From positions 1-47,923 of the forward strand of contig JAHHRG010000008.1 of the NCBI GenBank assembly GCA_020025965.1: DNA of 47,923 bases, read 5' to 3'. A model generated the notes under the pieces. It searched no databases and had not been told where the DNA came from. It worked only from the letters and a program-made list of their open reading frames with translations. Of the stretch, positions 8,728-17,506 are shown piece after piece (the first letter of the stretch is position 1; every line of letters starts with the position of its first letter). The translations under genes and the position numbers were made by a program. This DNA comes from Sutterella sp. (lineage in GTDB: Bacteria; Pseudomonadota; Gammaproteobacteria; Burkholderiales; Burkholderiaceae_F).

Positions 8728-10008
8728 ATGAATAGACCGAAAGGGAACGGAAAATCGGAATCGTTGAAGGATCGGGGCTTAGAGAAGCGTCGCACGGCCT
8801 TGGTAATCGGTGCCCTCCTCGCCACCACACTCTTGATCGCCTTTTTGCCCCAAGAAGACGATGTGGCGGCGAACGTCGGCGACTACCTACAGCGGCTGAC
8901 GGATAAGTCCTCCTTATTCACTCTGCCTTGGATAAAAACGGCCTCGGCGGGTGAAGTCGGGACCTCCGAAACAGCTCTCAAGGCTGGTCTCGCGGATAAC
9001 AACAGTTGGTGGGAAAACGACATCTGGCGCGATCCCGATCGTCCCTTTCACTACTACGGGGAATCCAAAGACAAACGCCCCCGAAAGGCGAAGGCTCCGA
9101 CAGAGCCGGTGAAAACCGACACTCGGGAAGCTAAACCGACGGAAGCCGACAAGTCCGATCAAAAGCCTTCGGCGTCGGACCCCGTCGACATCAACGACTT
9201 TTCCCGTTTCACGACCTTGGAGAGTCTCAAAGCCGAACGGGAAAAGCGCTTGTCCGCAGCCGTCATGAACCCGAGCCCCGAAAACATGGCGAGCTACCAA
9301 GCCGTCAATGCGCATGTGCTCTCTTTGTCCGCCCGCTTTGCCCAAGCCTGGCAGCTCTCCCGAATGGCGGAACCGCAATACGACTTTACGGCGGTAAATC
9401 CGTCGGCGGCTTTTGCGGTGACGGCCAGAACCGAGATGAAAAAAATTGATCACGAAGCGCTCTTAAAGAGTCTGAACGGTCAGGCGGGACTGGTCTTTGT
9501 AGGCGATCCGACGCAACCCTTGACGGAGATCGCTGCCGGACCCGTGGCGGCATTCGCCGAGATGCACGGACTTGACGTGCTGGCCGTTGCTGCGCAAACA
9601 AACGCATCCGAGGACAACCAATCGGCCCGGCCGAAAGCCGGAACCGAAGTGGCGGGCTTCGGGGCTTTTAAAGACGTTCTGCCCGACAACGGTCGAACGG
9701 AACGCTGGGGGATTCGGATGCTGCCGGCTCTGCTCCTCGTGCCCTCGCCCGAGGCGATGGCTACACGGCCGGACTTTCGTCGTTTAAAGGGCGGCCTGGC
9801 AGGACGAGACGGCTTCATTTTGGCCACGGGCGCAGTCTCTGGCGAAGAAATTTCCCGGCGCATTGCCCTTTTGCTCGGTCCCGACACGCTGATGACGGGA
9901 AAGACCGTAGAGGCCGTTTCCAGTCGGGATGAATTCAAATTCGGAAACCAAACATCGGCTGCGGCAGAAGCGATCGCGAAAACCGCAGGCTTAACGGCAG
10001 TTCCCTAG
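8728..10008 (+). CDS. traF: Conjugal transfer pilus assembly protein TraF
   Basis: F-type T4SS TraF, a periplasmic protein with a thioredoxin fold. The amino end has a membrane or uncleaved signal segment (about residues 24-42), then the WWENDIWRDP.RPFHYY box typical of the mature TraF start and a charged linker. The carboxy half contains GLVFVGDPTQPLTEIAAGPV where redox-active relatives carry C-P-x-C; here both cysteines are absent, as in F TraF, so no disulfide chemistry is expected. RMLPALLLVPS is the cis-Pro region. The start at 8728 has AAAAGGA 8 bases upstream; the frame extends further upstream over the traN end without a better signal. Length 426 is longer than F (about 250) because of the linker. 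Confidence 0.88.
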   Translation: MNRPKGNGKSESLKDRGLEKRRTALVIGALLATTLLIAFLPQEDDVAANVGDYLQRLTDKSSLFTLPWIKTASAGEVGTSETALKAGLADNNSWWENDIWRDPDRPFHYYGESKDKRPRKAKAPTEPVKTDTREAKPTEADKSDQKPSASDPVDINDFSRFTTLESLKAEREKRLSAAVMNPSPENMASYQAVNAHVLSLSARFAQAWQLSRMAEPQYDFTAVNPSAAFAVTARTEMKKIDHEALLKSLNGQAGLVFVGDPTQPLTEIAAGPVAAFAEMHGLDVLAVAAQTNASEDNQSARPKAGTEVAGFGAFKDVLPDNGRTERWGIRMLPALLLVPSPEAMATRPDFRRLKGGLAGRDGFILATGAVSGEEISRRIALLLGPDTLMTGKTVEAVSSRDEFKFGNQTSAAAEAIAKTAGLTAVP

Positions 10009-10033
10009 GCATTCAGAGAAAAGAGAGATTCGT

Positions 10034-11503
10034 ATGACAACATGGATGAAGAAAAACGCACGGCCCGGTCACCTAAAATCGGCGGCACTAGGCGTCAGTC
10101 TCGCTGTCGGGCTTGCGCTCGCGATGCCTCAGGCTCGGGCAGGCTTTCTGCAGGATTTCTACGACGACGTGGGATCGCAGTCGACCACCACCGAAGCCGG
10201 GATTTATTCCTCGTCGACGATGGACATGGTGACGGGCGGGCGTTTTGTCGTCAAAGCCCCTCGAAACGACTTTCAGCCCTACTACGTTCAAGCGCCGCAT
10301 TTAAAAGCGGGGTGCGGCGGGATTGACGTCTTTTTAGGCAGTTTCTCGGTTCCGTCGAAAGAAGAATTCTTGAATTTTCTCCGTTCGATCGGCACGGCTC
10401 TGCCGGGGCTTGCTTTTCAGCTGGCGCTTCAGAGTCTGGCTCCGGACTTAAACGAACAGGTGAGCCAGTTCCGCGACATGCTGATGCGGATGTCTTCTCA
10501 GATGGGCGACTCCTGCCAGGCGGCGCAAACCGTTTTGGACGAAACGGGCGCGAGCGCATGGTTGAACGACATGGGGCACCGAGCGCGCAATTCGTTGAGA
10601 TCGTCGGGCGCTGCCGAAGACCAGTCGGATGCCGATGCGATGACGCGCACCGACGGCGGAAAGACTTTGTCCAACGTTCCGGCCCGTACGGACTCCTCGG
10701 GAAACGTCGTTGAAGCGGCCGAAATGAATCTCACCTGGGCGCTTTTGAAGGGCGGCAAGGGATCCGCGAAATTTGACCGCACTCGACGCGAAGCCATGAT
10801 GAGTTTGGTCGGTACCGTCATTTACGTGAAGTCAGGATCCGGGGCGGCCACCGTGACGCAAGAGCAATCCTACCCGCCCATTGACCTAATCAATACCCTT
10901 TTGGGAAATGAACACTCGTCCGCCCTCCCCGCCGACGCCGAAGTTTATTGCTGCGACGACGAAGACAAGTGTTTGAATCCGACGAGAGTCAAAGCGACGG
11001 ATCTCAATATCGCGAACGCCATTTATACGGCGATGATCAATTACCGCAATGCGCTCGTGCAGCGTAAAGCCGACGGCATTACGGAAGACGAAATGAAGAT
11101 GTTGGCGACGATCTCGTCTCTGCCTTTGTTGAATCTCGTCGAATTGTCAGCCTCGCCCAGAATCATCGGCTTTTCCGAGGCTTACCTCGAAACCTATGCG
11201 CAGGCCGCGGCTTATGAAGCGATTCTCGCCGCGCTGACGCAATTGTCCGTTGACGTGAAAAGCATCGCTGCGGGCTCGTCCGCTCGCGACGCCAACCGCC
11301 ACACGGCCTATCACGCCGCCGTCATTAACGATCGGCTCAACCATTTGATGGATGAAATGCACGCACAAGAACAAAACATTGCGCTTCGCATGGAACGCAT
11401 GACGGGCTTCTGGGAAGTCGTGGAGCACATGAACCGCATTGTCTACGGGAACCCGGCTTCCGACATGCTGACGGGACTCGCCGCCCCCGGTGCCGGTCGT
11501 TAA
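10034..11503 (+). CDS. traH: Conjugal transfer protein TraH
   Basis: Periplasmic and outer-membrane-associated protein needed for F pilus assembly and mating-pair formation. A signal peptide (cleavage near QARA, about residue 36) is followed by GFLQDFYDDVGSQ and then VRAP-like VVKAPRNDFQPYYVQAPHL, the GCGGIDVFLGSFS box and the LQSLAPDLNEQ region, all hallmarks of TraH. A late EVYCCDDEDKC segment gives a cysteine pair seen in the family. Length 489 is close to the usual 450-460. It starts behind AGAGAGA and ends 19 bases before the traG ATG. Confidence 0.95.
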   Translation: MTTWMKKNARPGHLKSAALGVSLAVGLALAMPQARAGFLQDFYDDVGSQSTTTEAGIYSSSTMDMVTGGRFVVKAPRNDFQPYYVQAPHLKAGCGGIDVFLGSFSVPSKEEFLNFLRSIGTALPGLAFQLALQSLAPDLNEQVSQFRDMLMRMSSQMGDSCQAAQTVLDETGASAWLNDMGHRARNSLRSSGAAEDQSDADAMTRTDGGKTLSNVPARTDSSGNVVEAAEMNLTWALLKGGKGSAKFDRTRREAMMSLVGTVIYVKSGSGAATVTQEQSYPPIDLINTLLGNEHSSALPADAEVYCCDDEDKCLNPTRVKATDLNIANAIYTAMINYRNALVQRKADGITEDEMKMLATISSLPLLNLVELSASPRIIGFSEAYLETYAQAAAYEAILAALTQLSVDVKSIAAGSSARDANRHTAYHAAVINDRLNHLMDEMHAQEQNIALRMERMTGFWEVVEHMNRIVYGNPASDMLTGLAAPGAGR

Positions 11504-11522
11504 TCGCCAAGGAGAAAAAAAG

Positions 11523-14500
11523 ATGGCTCAATCGGCTTACGACTTTTATGCCTATTGGAACGGCGAAGCGGTGGCGGATCTGTGGACTGTCATTGCCGCG
11601 ATGACCTCAACAGACGACTATCGCGTACTTTTAACCGCCGTGATTTTGATCGGCTTTTTGGGCGCCCTTTTGGGGGCGGCTTTAAAGAACCGCGGGACCG
11701 ATGCGATTGTCTGGTTTGCCGCCACGATCGTCATTTTGTCGATCGCTTTCGTGCCGCGCGTGACAATTACGGTGAAGGACACGCATGCCGGCTTTTCACA
11801 GGCGGTGCAAAACGTCCCTATCGGAATTGCGTGGCCGGCGAGTGTGACCTCCCGCATTTCCTGGTGGATGACACAAACCTTTGAAACGGCCTTTAACGAC
11901 GTCGATGCCGCCAAGTATTCGCGCTTTGGCGTGGCCTTTCCGCAGCGTGCGGTCACCGCCGTCATGGGAATGGGTGCCGTGACGGAGTCGGGTCAGGCGG
12001 CGGTGCGAGCGGTGGCCGAGCGCTGCATCATTCCGGAAATTCTGGACGATGCCTCCAAACGCCAGGCGCTTTTAAAAGCCGCCGACATCAATACGCTGAT
12101 TGCCTCGGAGGGTTGGGTCAATCCTGCGCGCCGCGTCCTCTTTAACGGATCGGTGATGACCTGTCGGGAAGCGATTCCCCAATTGTCGAATCTGCTCGAG
12201 ACCGTCGAAATACCGGAAATGGAAAAAGTACTGGTGGCCAAACTTGACGTCTCGGGTGACGACCTCTCTCGGGCAGGCTTGTTGGCTGCGTTGCCGGGTG
12301 CCGAAGAACGCATGTTGGGCGTCTCTCGCACCCTGTCTCAGTCCCTGAAGCAAAGCGTCATGCTTTCGGCACTTCCCGAAGCGATGTTGTCCTCCGCTGC
12401 CAAAGCCGGCAAAGCGCCTTTGACAACCGGCGTCGCCATTGCGCGTGCCCAGGGGAATTTGGCGTCTGAAATCAACTATCGCGCTTTGAGCGAAATGGCC
12501 AAATCCGCCTTGCCCAAAGTTCGCAACGTCCTGGAATTTGTGGTCATCGCCCTCTTTCCGATCGTCTTTGTGATCATGGTCGGTATGGGCCTCTCCGGCA
12601 TGGCGATTGCCCGCTCTTATATGACGCTTTTGATTTCCGTGGGCCTTTGGGCTCCGATCACGGCGATCATCAATTACCTCACGATTCATGTCGATGCGGA
12701 ACCGATTAACCGATTGGTGGAAGTTTCGGGCGGCGTGACTTTGAGTGCCGCGACGCTCATTCGAGAAGCGGGCGCATCGTCGCAGGCGATGGCGGGCTCT
12801 TTGATGTGGCTGGTACCCGTCCTCGCTTATGCCGTGGCCAAAGGTTCCGACATGGCCGTCACGCAGATGGCATCGTCCGTGTTGGCACCCGCGTCTTCTG
12901 CTGCGCAGGCTCAGGGCTCTTCCATTGCCATGGGGAACGTATCGGCCGGGAATGCCTCGGTCGGTAACGTCTCCGCCAACAATATGTCGGGCAACAAGGC
13001 CGATATGTCTTCGTCTTACACAACGCCCGAAAAGCATGCGGCGACGACTGCTTACGGTTCTTATCAGGGGTCGATGGCGACGGGCCGCGTGACTGCGATG
13101 AGTGTAGCCCAGACAAATCTCGGCGTTGACACAAGCGGCAGCTATTCCAGATCAGTGGAAAACGCACGTACGGAATCCAATTCCAAGGCACAGACGTTGA
13201 CTAACGGCACTGTGCAAAACAACGTCACTGCGCATGCTGCCGGCGATTCAGTGGTCGGCACTAACGGCAATACGATAACGGCCGGTGAATCGAATATGCA
13301 CTCTGACGGAACGAGTTTTTCGACTAACGTTACGTACGGAACGATGGACAGCGTCGGCAATAACGTGACTATGTCTAGAAGTGGAAATTCCAGTGATACT
13401 GTCGGTGTCAATTCCAGTGGAGGATTCGCGTTTAACGATATCAATAAACAATCTCAGATTTTGGTACCAGATGCAGCTAATGGTGGAGCCACCTCTGGAT
13501 CTACGGACCCCAGCTTAGCTTCTCTTGCGTCTTTCTCGCTTAGTCCTTTCGGTCCTTTGGGTCTTCCCGCCTCTTCGTTGAAGTCCTCTAAAGGTTCGCC
13601 TTCTACGAAGAATAATCCCGCAAACTCTTCGAGTTTCTTGGGTTCTTGGAATTTGGGAACGAACGGAAACGTTCACTCTCAATCGGGTCTAACTGATAAC
13701 ACTATGTTCGGATTAAATTCTCAATCGACCACAAACCTTTCGGTCGCAGACAACTCTGGTGAAACACATAGCGGGGTTATCCAAAAAAGTATCGCCGCCA
13801 ATGATCAAGCTTCATTCAACCATCAGCAGTCATCCAATTACTTGGAAACCAAGAGTGACGCAAGTCATGAATCTGATTCGAATTCGCGTGAAACACGTGA
13901 AGGTAAGAATTTCAGTGACTCCAGCGGAGCTTCGACTCACACGGGGATTGACATGTCCGTTCTTGCACGTGACGAAGCATTAAAGCTCTTCGATAACAAT
14001 CCGGAACAAGTGTTGAAAGCAATGTCAGGTGACATGGGTCAAAGAGAAGCTTTCGGTCGTCACCTGAAGACCATGGCCGATCAACGCAATCTAACCGGTG
14101 AGATAGCGTCCGGGGTTGATCTCCGAGCACCGACACAGTCATTGAAACCTCGCGATCTGCGTCTTTCCCATCAGGCTGATGGTGCTGGTATCGAATCAGC
14201 TCACCAATATTCCTATGGGAATATCGAGGGCGGTTCGAAGGTAAAGCTTGGTGAAGGAAGAGTATTCCAAATGGCAATTTCGAAAGAAGAGCAGGACCAG
14301 CTTCTCTGGAATCGTGGATTAATGCTTGCCGCTTCTGCTGATTATCAGGACCAGGAAACTGGGGTTAAATCTGTTCTGGCACGCTCTTATCTTTTCGGTC
14401 TGAGTTATGACTCGCCGCAACAACTTTATTCTGAAATGCGTGATAAAAGCGCCGCTGACCCACAATTTAAGCAAGCACTAATTGAGTTAGGAAGAGATCA

Positions 14501-14570
14501 AACTTCTCTCGCGCAGACAGGAACAATCGAGACTAGCGAGATTCTCGAACATTTAGCAAGAAAAAATTAA
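11523..14570 (+). CDS. traG: Mating-pair stabilisation protein TraG, with compositionally distinct C-terminal third
   Basis: Large inner-membrane protein. In F its amino half is needed for pilus assembly and its carboxy half for mating-pair stabilisation and entry-exclusion recognition. GGAG lies 8 bases before the ATG at 11523. Hydrophobic segments are at about residues 39-58, 66-83, 337-362, 372-390 and 425-440 (for example VVIALFPIVFVIMVGMGLSG), matching the TraG_N layout. From about codon 535 the protein turns into a Ser/Asn/Thr/Gly-rich low-complexity region with many SxNS-type repeats, then a helical tail. DNA from about 13130 to the stop is markedly richer in A+T and in AGT, TCT and GGA codons than the rest of the operon, suggesting an exchanged module. 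It is 1015 residues, against about 940 in F. Confidence 0.92.
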   Translation: MAQSAYDFYAYWNGEAVADLWTVIAAMTSTDDYRVLLTAVILIGFLGALLGAALKNRGTDAIVWFAATIVILSIAFVPRVTITVKDTHAGFSQAVQNVPIGIAWPASVTSRISWWMTQTFETAFNDVDAAKYSRFGVAFPQRAVTAVMGMGAVTESGQAAVRAVAERCIIPEILDDASKRQALLKAADINTLIASEGWVNPARRVLFNGSVMTCREAIPQLSNLLETVEIPEMEKVLVAKLDVSGDDLSRAGLLAALPGAEERMLGVSRTLSQSLKQSVMLSALPEAMLSSAAKAGKAPLTTGVAIARAQGNLASEINYRALSEMAKSALPKVRNVLEFVVIALFPIVFVIMVGMGLSGMAIARSYMTLLISVGLWAPITAIINYLTIHVDAEPINRLVEVSGGVTLSAATLIREAGASSQAMAGSLMWLVPVLAYAVAKGSDMAVTQMASSVLAPASSAAQAQGSSIAMGNVSAGNASVGNVSANNMSGNKADMSSSYTTPEKHAATTAYGSYQGSMATGRVTAMSVAQTNLGVDTSGSYSRSVENARTESNSKAQTLTNGTVQNNVTAHAAGDSVVGTNGNTITAGESNMHSDGTSFSTNVTYGTMDSVGNNVTMSRSGNSSDTVGVNSSGGFAFNDINKQSQILVPDAANGGATSGSTDPSLASLASFSLSPFGPLGLPASSLKSSKGSPSTKNNPANSSSFLGSWNLGTNGNVHSQSGLTDNTMFGLNSQSTTNLSVADNSGETHSGVIQKSIAANDQASFNHQQSSNYLETKSDASHESDSNSRETREGKNFSDSSGASTHTGIDMSVLARDEALKLFDNNPEQVLKAMSGDMGQREAFGRHLKTMADQRNLTGEIASGVDLRAPTQSLKPRDLRLSHQADGAGIESAHQYSYGNIEGGSKVKLGEGRVFQMAISKEEQDQLLWNRGLMLAASADYQDQETGVKSVLARSYLFGLSYDSPQQLYSEMRDKSAADPQFKQALIELGRDQTSLAQTGTIETSEILEHLARKN

Positions 14571-14890
14571 CGCCTACGGTGGTTGTTAGAAAACATATTC
14601 CACCTAGTTCGATTTAACCAACCCAATGTCAGCTCAGGAAAATCGTGTCGCACAATACGAGTTCCTTTGGGATATTGGGTTGCCTTCGACCACCACCGAG
14701 GATGACGTCCTAACCACTCTTTAAAGGTCGGTTTTTTTCCTTTGGCAAAAAAGTTCCGATAAACCGTAGGAATACCAGAGATCTCAAATGCTTCCGACAA
14801 ATAGAAATACGCACAACAGAGTGACCACTTTACCGTTTGGATTTCGTAATACACAGTGCAATCATCGCGATCTTCAATCCAGTAATACAT
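14567..14890 (-). CDS. Hypothetical 107-residue protein antisense to the traG end
   Basis: Small basic, aromatic-rich protein (many W, Y and R; ends in NNHRRR) that I do not recognise. It is encoded convergently with traG and the two stops overlap by 4 bases. It lies in AT-rich DNA matching the traG 3' end rather than the operon core. There is no signal peptide or clear membrane segment, only one hydrophobic patch around CCAYFYLSEAF. Its ribosome-binding site is weak. The place is where F carries the entry-exclusion gene traS, but TraS is a membrane protein on the same strand, so equivalence is unlikely. It could also be a spurious frame. Confidence 0.4.
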   Translation of the reverse strand: MYYWIEDRDDCTVYYEIQTVKWSLCCAYFYLSEAFEISGIPTVYRNFFAKGKKPTFKEWLGRHPRWWSKATQYPKGTRIVRHDFPELTLGWLNRTRWNMFSNNHRRR

Positions 14891-14994
14891 ACCAAACTCG
14901 CCAGATACATTACGGGTAGATTAATTTACCTTCTATTTTATTTCATATTTATTTTCTCTACAACAAACTTTTCAATATTTTTTAGGCTTCTACT

Positions 14995-16114
14995 ATGACT
15001 TTTGACGACGCCAAAAGAATTGCACAAGCTCTTGGTTTTTCAAGAATTGCTGATATTAGAGGGAATCTAAATACTCAAAAAATCTTTTCCGGCATAGAAG
15101 GCGATGATGAAAAGAAGCCACTGGTCGGGATTTATCTGCAGGTTCGCCATGACGACAGCCTCTATATCGGCAAAACAGAGAATCTCACTCGCCGCACATC
15201 GGGACGCCGGCACGCTCGTCGCCTTTCTCGCCTTCAGACCGCTAAAGAAAGGTCAGCTCAAATCGGCAGAAGAGCGAACGATCTTGAAAGCCCGCACGCT
15301 GAACTTTCCTCTTGCCAACATTCTCTCCAACCATGAAGCTTTGGACAAAGAAGACATGCACTTTGACGACTTCATGTCGATCGACTCTCAGGACAACTTC
15401 ATCAAGAACGTCATTGAAGGGAATACTTACGCCGGTCGCTGGCGTGCCGCTTACATCAGAGCCAGCCAACAGGATCGCTGGGAATGGGACCGCTTTATCC
15501 GTGCGACCGACCGCTCAAACGCGCAACTGATAGCCGCCCGCGCCTACATCACGACAGCCATTCCTAAATATCAAGAATGTTTCGGGAGTTATTTGCGCTG
15601 CACACTGCCCTTGCCCGGTCGAAACAGTCTCGTTAAAACGATGACCCTGATTGCCGGCATGACCGGTGTATTTGAGATCGTTTATTACCTTCAGACGAAG
15701 AAGCAACTCTATGCGAACATCATGCTGGACCCGGGAGCCTTATATGAAGCCTACAAAACGAAAGAAGCTATTGAATCAACTTTTGCTTGGGCGAAATTCG
15801 AGCTTCCCCAACCTGAACCAGAACGTTCGATTGACGAACTGATGACACTCGGGACCAAACACTCGCACCACATGATCTTTAGAAGTCCGATGGAGAAAAA
15901 AGCATATTTGTCGCGGAGACTCACGCACGTTAACGTCAAGAACCTGGCGATGATGACAGTGCCGATCGACGCGGTCGACAGTACGCTCGCGCATCCCGTG
16001 ATCGCCACGGCCGCCGCACTCGCTGCGGTCGCATCCATGCGATACAGCAAGCCGATCGGCGTTGACAATAACGAATTGCTGATGCTGAAGATCTGTCCGG
16101 AAGTGTTGGATTGA
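14995..16114 (+). pseudogene. Frameshifted GIY-YIG nuclease-domain gene
   Basis: One gene broken by a single-base frameshift. The first frame (from ATG 14995) encodes a helical amino end and a GIY-YIG start: KPLVGIYLQVRHDDSLYIGK, then TENLTRR. The homologous text continues in the next frame as HRDAGTLVAFLAFRPL and runs to the stop at 16114. One extra A near 15196 accounts for the change. Joined, the product would be about 370 residues: an amino-terminal extension, a GIY-YIG nuclease fold, and a long carboxy domain I do not recognise. The second part uses GC-rich codons like the backbone while the first 150 bases are AT-rich. As it stands only truncated products are expected, unless the shift is programmed or a sequencing error. 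Confidence 0.7.
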
Positions 16115-16136
16115 GAAACCTCACACGTTAGAAACG

Positions 16137-16166
16137 AGAAAAGGACGGTCGGTACCGTCCTTTTCT
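16137..16166. terminator. Bidirectional intrinsic terminator
   Basis: Perfect 13-bp hairpin (arms 16137-16149 and 16154-16166, loop CGGT) with A-rich and T-rich edges, lying between the convergent GIY-YIG pseudogene and hsdS. It can end transcripts from both sides. Confidence 0.85.
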
Positions 16167-16183
16167 GTCTTAGAAGCAATGTT

Positions 16184-17506
16184 CTACGACGTTATTTTCT
16201 CTAATTGCTTCAAAAGTTCTTCAACTTTCAAAACAATACGTTGCTGCTCTTCCACTGGCGGAATCGGGAGAAACATTTTTTTCAAACGTGCAGCCTTAAT
16301 TCCTTTAGCAGTTGTTCCAGTCGCCTTGTCCTTCAGAGCCTTTTGAAAATACGGAGACAACATGAAGTACATCAGCAAACTCTTATTATCCGAGTCAGTT
16401 TGCAAGGTAATAACCCGTTGCCCTGCACTATAAACTTCTAAATCAGCAATGGCCACATTACCTAAAGGGGCTTCTGTAGTAAACAAGATATCTCCCTTCT
16501 GAGAAATTCCACGGCTATGCCTAGAAGCGTATTCATCCTCAGAGATGTATTCGACACGCTTATGATCTATATAACCCTGTTTGACGTTACTTGCTGTAAT
16601 CAGTCGAACACCCGAAGCTGTCTTAGTAGGTGTTTTCCCCCGATAGTCAACAAACTTAAAAATCTCGTCAAGCGATCGCCACTTCCACTTTTCAGGAATA
16701 GTAAACGGCACATCTTCAGGCACACTACCGATCTGCTCCACTGGTTCTTCTGAATCCAACTGAGGAACAAGGTTGCCTTCAATTGCCTTCTGAAGAATCT
16801 TCCCTCTAAGAACCTCAGAAAGATTCTGAAGCTCTCTATAAGCCTTCTCTGCACGGTCAATCTCAAAAAAATCTTCCTCGAGCTTTTTGACAATGTAGCT
16901 TTGTTCATTTTTGGGAGGAACTGGAATTTCCAATGACGTAATGTATTCTTTTCGAATATTGTTAATATTCGTCCCCTTAGCACAACGTCTTATGTGGTCA
17001 CGATAATAATTACTTCGAAAAATAACTCTTAGATATTTCGCGTAGCTCTCGTCCTTTGGACGCACAATACGAAGAAATGCTCCTATTTGTATAGCTTCAT
17101 TTCCTTCATATACAGCAGGGCGTCCGATCACATCCTTACTACCAGTTGAAGCAACAATAACGATATCTGATTCTCGAACCTCTTTTTCTCGATCCAACAA
17201 AACTTTGGATACAAAAACATCATCGGACTTCAACAGCACATTGAAGTCACTACTCAGGTTTCCTCCTCGAATAATGCGTACTCCTTCAGATTCGGAAACG
17301 ATGTCGCTCTTCTTATAACTGGTACCGGCAATCACCTCAACAAGATCACCTAATTTCATCCACTTCCATGTGTTAGGTAGATGGAATGGTTTATTGTCTT
17401 TTTTTGAATCCCTTTTCTGTTCTACGGAAGTAATCCCTAAATTAGGAACCAACTTTCCTTGAATAGCACTTTTAAGAAGTAATTCTCGTATCTGATCAAA
17501 GTTCAT
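16184..17506 (-). CDS. hsdS: Type I restriction-modification specificity subunit HsdS
   Basis: DNA-recognition subunit of the type I system; it binds two HsdM and, for cleavage, HsdR. Two target-recognition halves are visible, each led by a conserved repeat: LLKSAIQGKLVPNLG with PNTWKWMKLGDLVEV in the first, and ILQKAIEGNLVPQLD with PEKWKWRSLDEIFKF in the second. Each half ends in the central or terminal conserved helix (IPVPPKNEQSYIVKKLEE; IPIPPVEEQQRIVLKVEELL). Both halves are full length (440 residues), so specificity should be bipartite. I took the ATG at 17506 because AAGGA precedes it and the product then begins with the usual MNFDQIRELL. It overlaps hsdM by 11 bases. No partial hsdS copy is seen nearby. 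Confidence 0.92.
   Translation of the reverse strand: MNFDQIRELLLKSAIQGKLVPNLGITSVEQKRDSKKDNKPFHLPNTWKWMKLGDLVEVIAGTSYKKSDIVSESEGVRIIRGGNLSSDFNVLLKSDDVFVSKVLLDREKEVRESDIVIVASTGSKDVIGRPAVYEGNEAIQIGAFLRIVRPKDESYAKYLRVIFRSNYYRDHIRRCAKGTNINNIRKEYITSLEIPVPPKNEQSYIVKKLEEDFFEIDRAEKAYRELQNLSEVLRGKILQKAIEGNLVPQLDSEEPVEQIGSVPEDVPFTIPEKWKWRSLDEIFKFVDYRGKTPTKTASGVRLITASNVKQGYIDHKRVEYISEDEYASRHSRGISQKGDILFTTEAPLGNVAIADLEVYSAGQRVITLQTDSDNKSLLMYFMLSPYFQKALKDKATGTTAKGIKAARLKKMFLPIPPVEEQQRIVLKVEELLKQLEKITS

Noticed and set aside
12072..13037. 321-codon minus-strand open frame inside traG
   Set aside because: Antisense to clear TraG membrane segments, histidine/arginine-rich, no ribosome-binding site.
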